Part shown: positions 62,525 to 64,000 of the stretch, piece after piece
Layout of the letters: the number at the start of each line of letters is the position of its first letter
Position numbering within the stretch: the first letter of the stretch is position 1
DNA from: Comamonadaceae bacterium
Lineage (GTDB): Bacteria > Pseudomonadota > Gammaproteobacteria > Burkholderiales > Burkholderiaceae_C
Reading direction: 5' to 3'
DNA length: 64,000 nt
NCBI GenBank assembly: GCA_013297875.1
Contig: JAAFIW010000004.1
Span: forward strand, 186,001-250,000
The notes under the pieces: generated by a model
What the model was told of the DNA's origin: nothing
The model's input: the letters and a program-made list of their open reading frames with translations, nothing else
The model's database searches: none
Made by a program: the position numbers and the translations under genes

Positions 62525-64000
62525 ATGCACACCACGTTTTCAAGCCTGTTACTGAACCACGCCGCGCAGCGCCCCCAGGCTCCCGCCATGCGTGAAAAGC
62601 AGTACGGCATCTGGCAGGCGCTGACCTGGGCAGACATGGCCACGCTGGTCGAGCGGGTGGCCTGCGGCCTGCACCAGGCGGGTCTTGCGCGCGGCGAACA
62701 CATGGTGGTCATTGGTGCCAACCGCCCGCGCATGTACGCCACCATGCTGGCCGCGCAGGCGCTGGGCGCGATTCCGATACCGCTGTACCAGGATGCCGTG
62801 GGTAGCGAGTGCGTCTTTCCGATCAACAACGCCGGCGTGCGTTTTGCGTTTGCCGAAGATCAGGAGCAGGTGGACAAGCTGCTGGACATTCGCAAGGAAT
62901 GCCCGCAACTGGGCCATATCTTTTTTGACGATCCGCGCGGCCTGCGCAAATACAGCGAGCCGGGGCTGCAAAGCATGGATGCGCTGGTGGAATCGGGGGC
63001 GGCGTTTGCGGCCAAAAACACCGGTTTCTTCGCAACTGAGGCGGCCAAGGTCAAGGCCGACGACGTGGCCGCGATGTTTTTCACCTCGGGCACCACCGGC
63101 CAGCCCAAAGGCGTGGTGCACACCCACAACAGCCTGCTGGACCGCGCCCGCGCCGGTGCCGAATTCGACAAACTGACCGCCCAGGAAGAGGTGCTGGCCT
63201 ACATGCCGGTGGCCTGGATTGGGCAGAACATCTTCAGCTATGCCCAGTGGCTAGCCTGCGGCTATGTGGTCAATTGCCCGGAATCCGCCGCCACGGTGAC
63301 CATCGACTTGAAAGAAGTGGGGCCGACTTATTACTTTGCACCGCCCCGGGTGTTTGAGGCCTTGCTGACCAGCGTGATGATCCGCATGGAAGACGCCGGC
63401 CTGATCAAGCGCAAGATGTTTCAGGCCTGCATGGCGGTAGCCAAGCGCGTGGGGCCTGGGTTGATGGACGGCGGCCCGGTGGGTTTGCTGGACCGCCTGA
63501 AATACGCCATCGGCAGCCTGCTGGTGTACGGCCCGCTGCGCAACAACCTGGGTTTCAGCCGCGTGCGGGTGGCCTACACCGCAGGCGAAGCCATCGGGCC
63601 AGATCTGTTCACGTTTTACCGCTCGATTGGCATCAACTTGAAGCAGCTGTACGGCTCCACTGAAACAGCTGTGTTTGTATGCCTGCAGCCCGACCACCAG
63701 GCCCGCGCCGACACCGTGGGCGTGCCGATTTCCGGTGTGCAGATCAAGGTGGCCGACAACGGTGAAATCCTGGTCAAGTCGCCCGGCCTGCTCAAGGAAT
63801 ACTACAAAAACCCCGGTGCAACAGCCGAGGTGCTGACCGCCGAAGGCTGGTACCACACCAGCGATGCCGGCTTCATCGACGCGCAAGGCCACTTGAAGAT
63901 CATTGACCGCGTGAAAGACGTGGGCCGCATCAAAGGCGGCGCGAATGACGGGGCGATGTTTGCCCCCAAGTATGTGGAGAACAAGCTGAAGTTTTTCCCG
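62525..64000 (+). CDS. AMP-dependent acyl-CoA synthetase/ligase, 3' end outside window
   Basis: From ATG 62525 the frame stays open to the window end (492 codons). The P-loop-like FTSGTTGQPKGVVHTH and later YGSTETAVF motif identify the ANL superfamily; EGWYHTSDAGFID and DRVKDVGRIKGG follow. Length and sequence (NHAAQRPQAPAMREKQYGIWQALTW) suggest a long-chain or aromatic acyl-CoA ligase of the kind often followed by branched-chain-type ABC transporter genes. It is divergent from ridA. Confidence 0.92.
   Translation, partial: MHTTFSSLLLNHAAQRPQAPAMREKQYGIWQALTWADMATLVERVACGLHQAGLARGEHMVVIGANRPRMYATMLAAQALGAIPIPLYQDAVGSECVFPINNAGVRFAFAEDQEQVDKLLDIRKECPQLGHIFFDDPRGLRKYSEPGLQSMDALVESGAAFAAKNTGFFATEAAKVKADDVAAMFFTSGTTGQPKGVVHTHNSLLDRARAGAEFDKLTAQEEVLAYMPVAWIGQNIFSYAQWLACGYVVNCPESAATVTIDLKEVGPTYYFAPPRVFEALLTSVMIRMEDAGLIKRKMFQACMAVAKRVGPGLMDGGPVGLLDRLKYAIGSLLVYGPLRNNLGFSRVRVAYTAGEAIGPDLFTFYRSIGINLKQLYGSTETAVFVCLQPDHQARADTVGVPISGVQIKVADNGEILVKSPGLLKEYYKNPGATAEVLTAEGWYHTSDAGFIDAQGHLKIIDRVKDVGRIKGGANDGAMFAPKYVENKLKFFP

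Overview
The window looks like chromosome from a beta-proteobacterium of the family Comamonadaceae (Rhodoferax/Polaromonas/Acidovorax type). The evidence is high GC content, gene orders typical of that family (glyQ-glyS-gmhB-plsC; relA/spoT-rpoZ-gmk-yicC-kinase-phosphatase-rph-rdgB-hemW; urtABCDE next to urease), and about eighteen copies of a short dispersed repeat with core TGCTCAAGCAGCTAT that I associate with this group. No plasmid, phage or rRNA backbone is visible. One tRNA (Ser, anticodon TGA) is present.

Layout. 0-2.2 kb: a partial secreted protein, a DUF45/YgjP-type metalloprotease, a small secreted protein flanked by 36-bp direct repeats, and a broken MNT-type nucleotidyltransferase. 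2.2-6.6 kb: an AT-richer accessory segment with a 107-aa unknown protein, then a reverse transcriptase-Cas1 protein with a large extra N-terminal domain. It is split into two frames inside RT motif 3 at a site resembling the +1 frameshift site of prfB; no CRISPR array, cas2 or effector gene is nearby. 6.6-12 kb (minus strand): plsC, gmhB, glyS, glyQ plus three small unknown genes. 12-20.5 kb: a MITE-like element, a phosphoglycerate-mutase-like gene, recJ, an alpha/beta hydrolase, a VapBC-type toxin-antitoxin pair, and a MoxR-DUF58-VWA cluster.

20.7-38.5 kb is a urea-nitrogen island. It holds the ABC urea transporter urtABCDE, two tandem near-identical AAA ATPase/PD-(D/E)XK genes, a LuxR-type response regulator, an unusual NCS1-permease/histidine-kinase/receiver fusion, and ureA-small ORF-ureB-ureC-greB. 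A 7-4-7 palindrome (ATACGCC-N4-GGCGTAT) lies upstream of urtA, and a diverged copy lies between the permease-kinase and ureA. This suggests one regulator controls uptake, sensing and hydrolysis. The accessory genes ureE-ureF-ureG lie 10 kb away on the other strand (47.6-49.6 kb) and ureD is not in the window.

38.5-47.6 kb is core housekeeping: stringent response, omega subunit, guanylate kinase, YicC, a Ser/Thr kinase-phosphatase pair, RNase PH, RdgB and HemW. 49.8-54.6 kb encodes a 1588-aa surface or secreted protein with about eight Ig-like repeats of exactly 312 bp. 54.7-59.2 kb encodes a single-chain restriction-modification enzyme with an unknown partner. 59.2-64 kb holds a Crp/Fnr regulator, a Tat-exported class V aminotransferase-like protein, a lipoprotein RidA homologue and, divergently, an acyl-CoA ligase cut by the window end. 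A TGTCG-N6-CGACA site lies in the divergent promoter.

A recurring theme is that several dispersed repeat families are read in frame inside otherwise conserved genes (DUF45 protease, gmk start, recJ start, ureF, urtC, permease-kinase linker, restriction enzyme, and a small ORF inside the urease operon).
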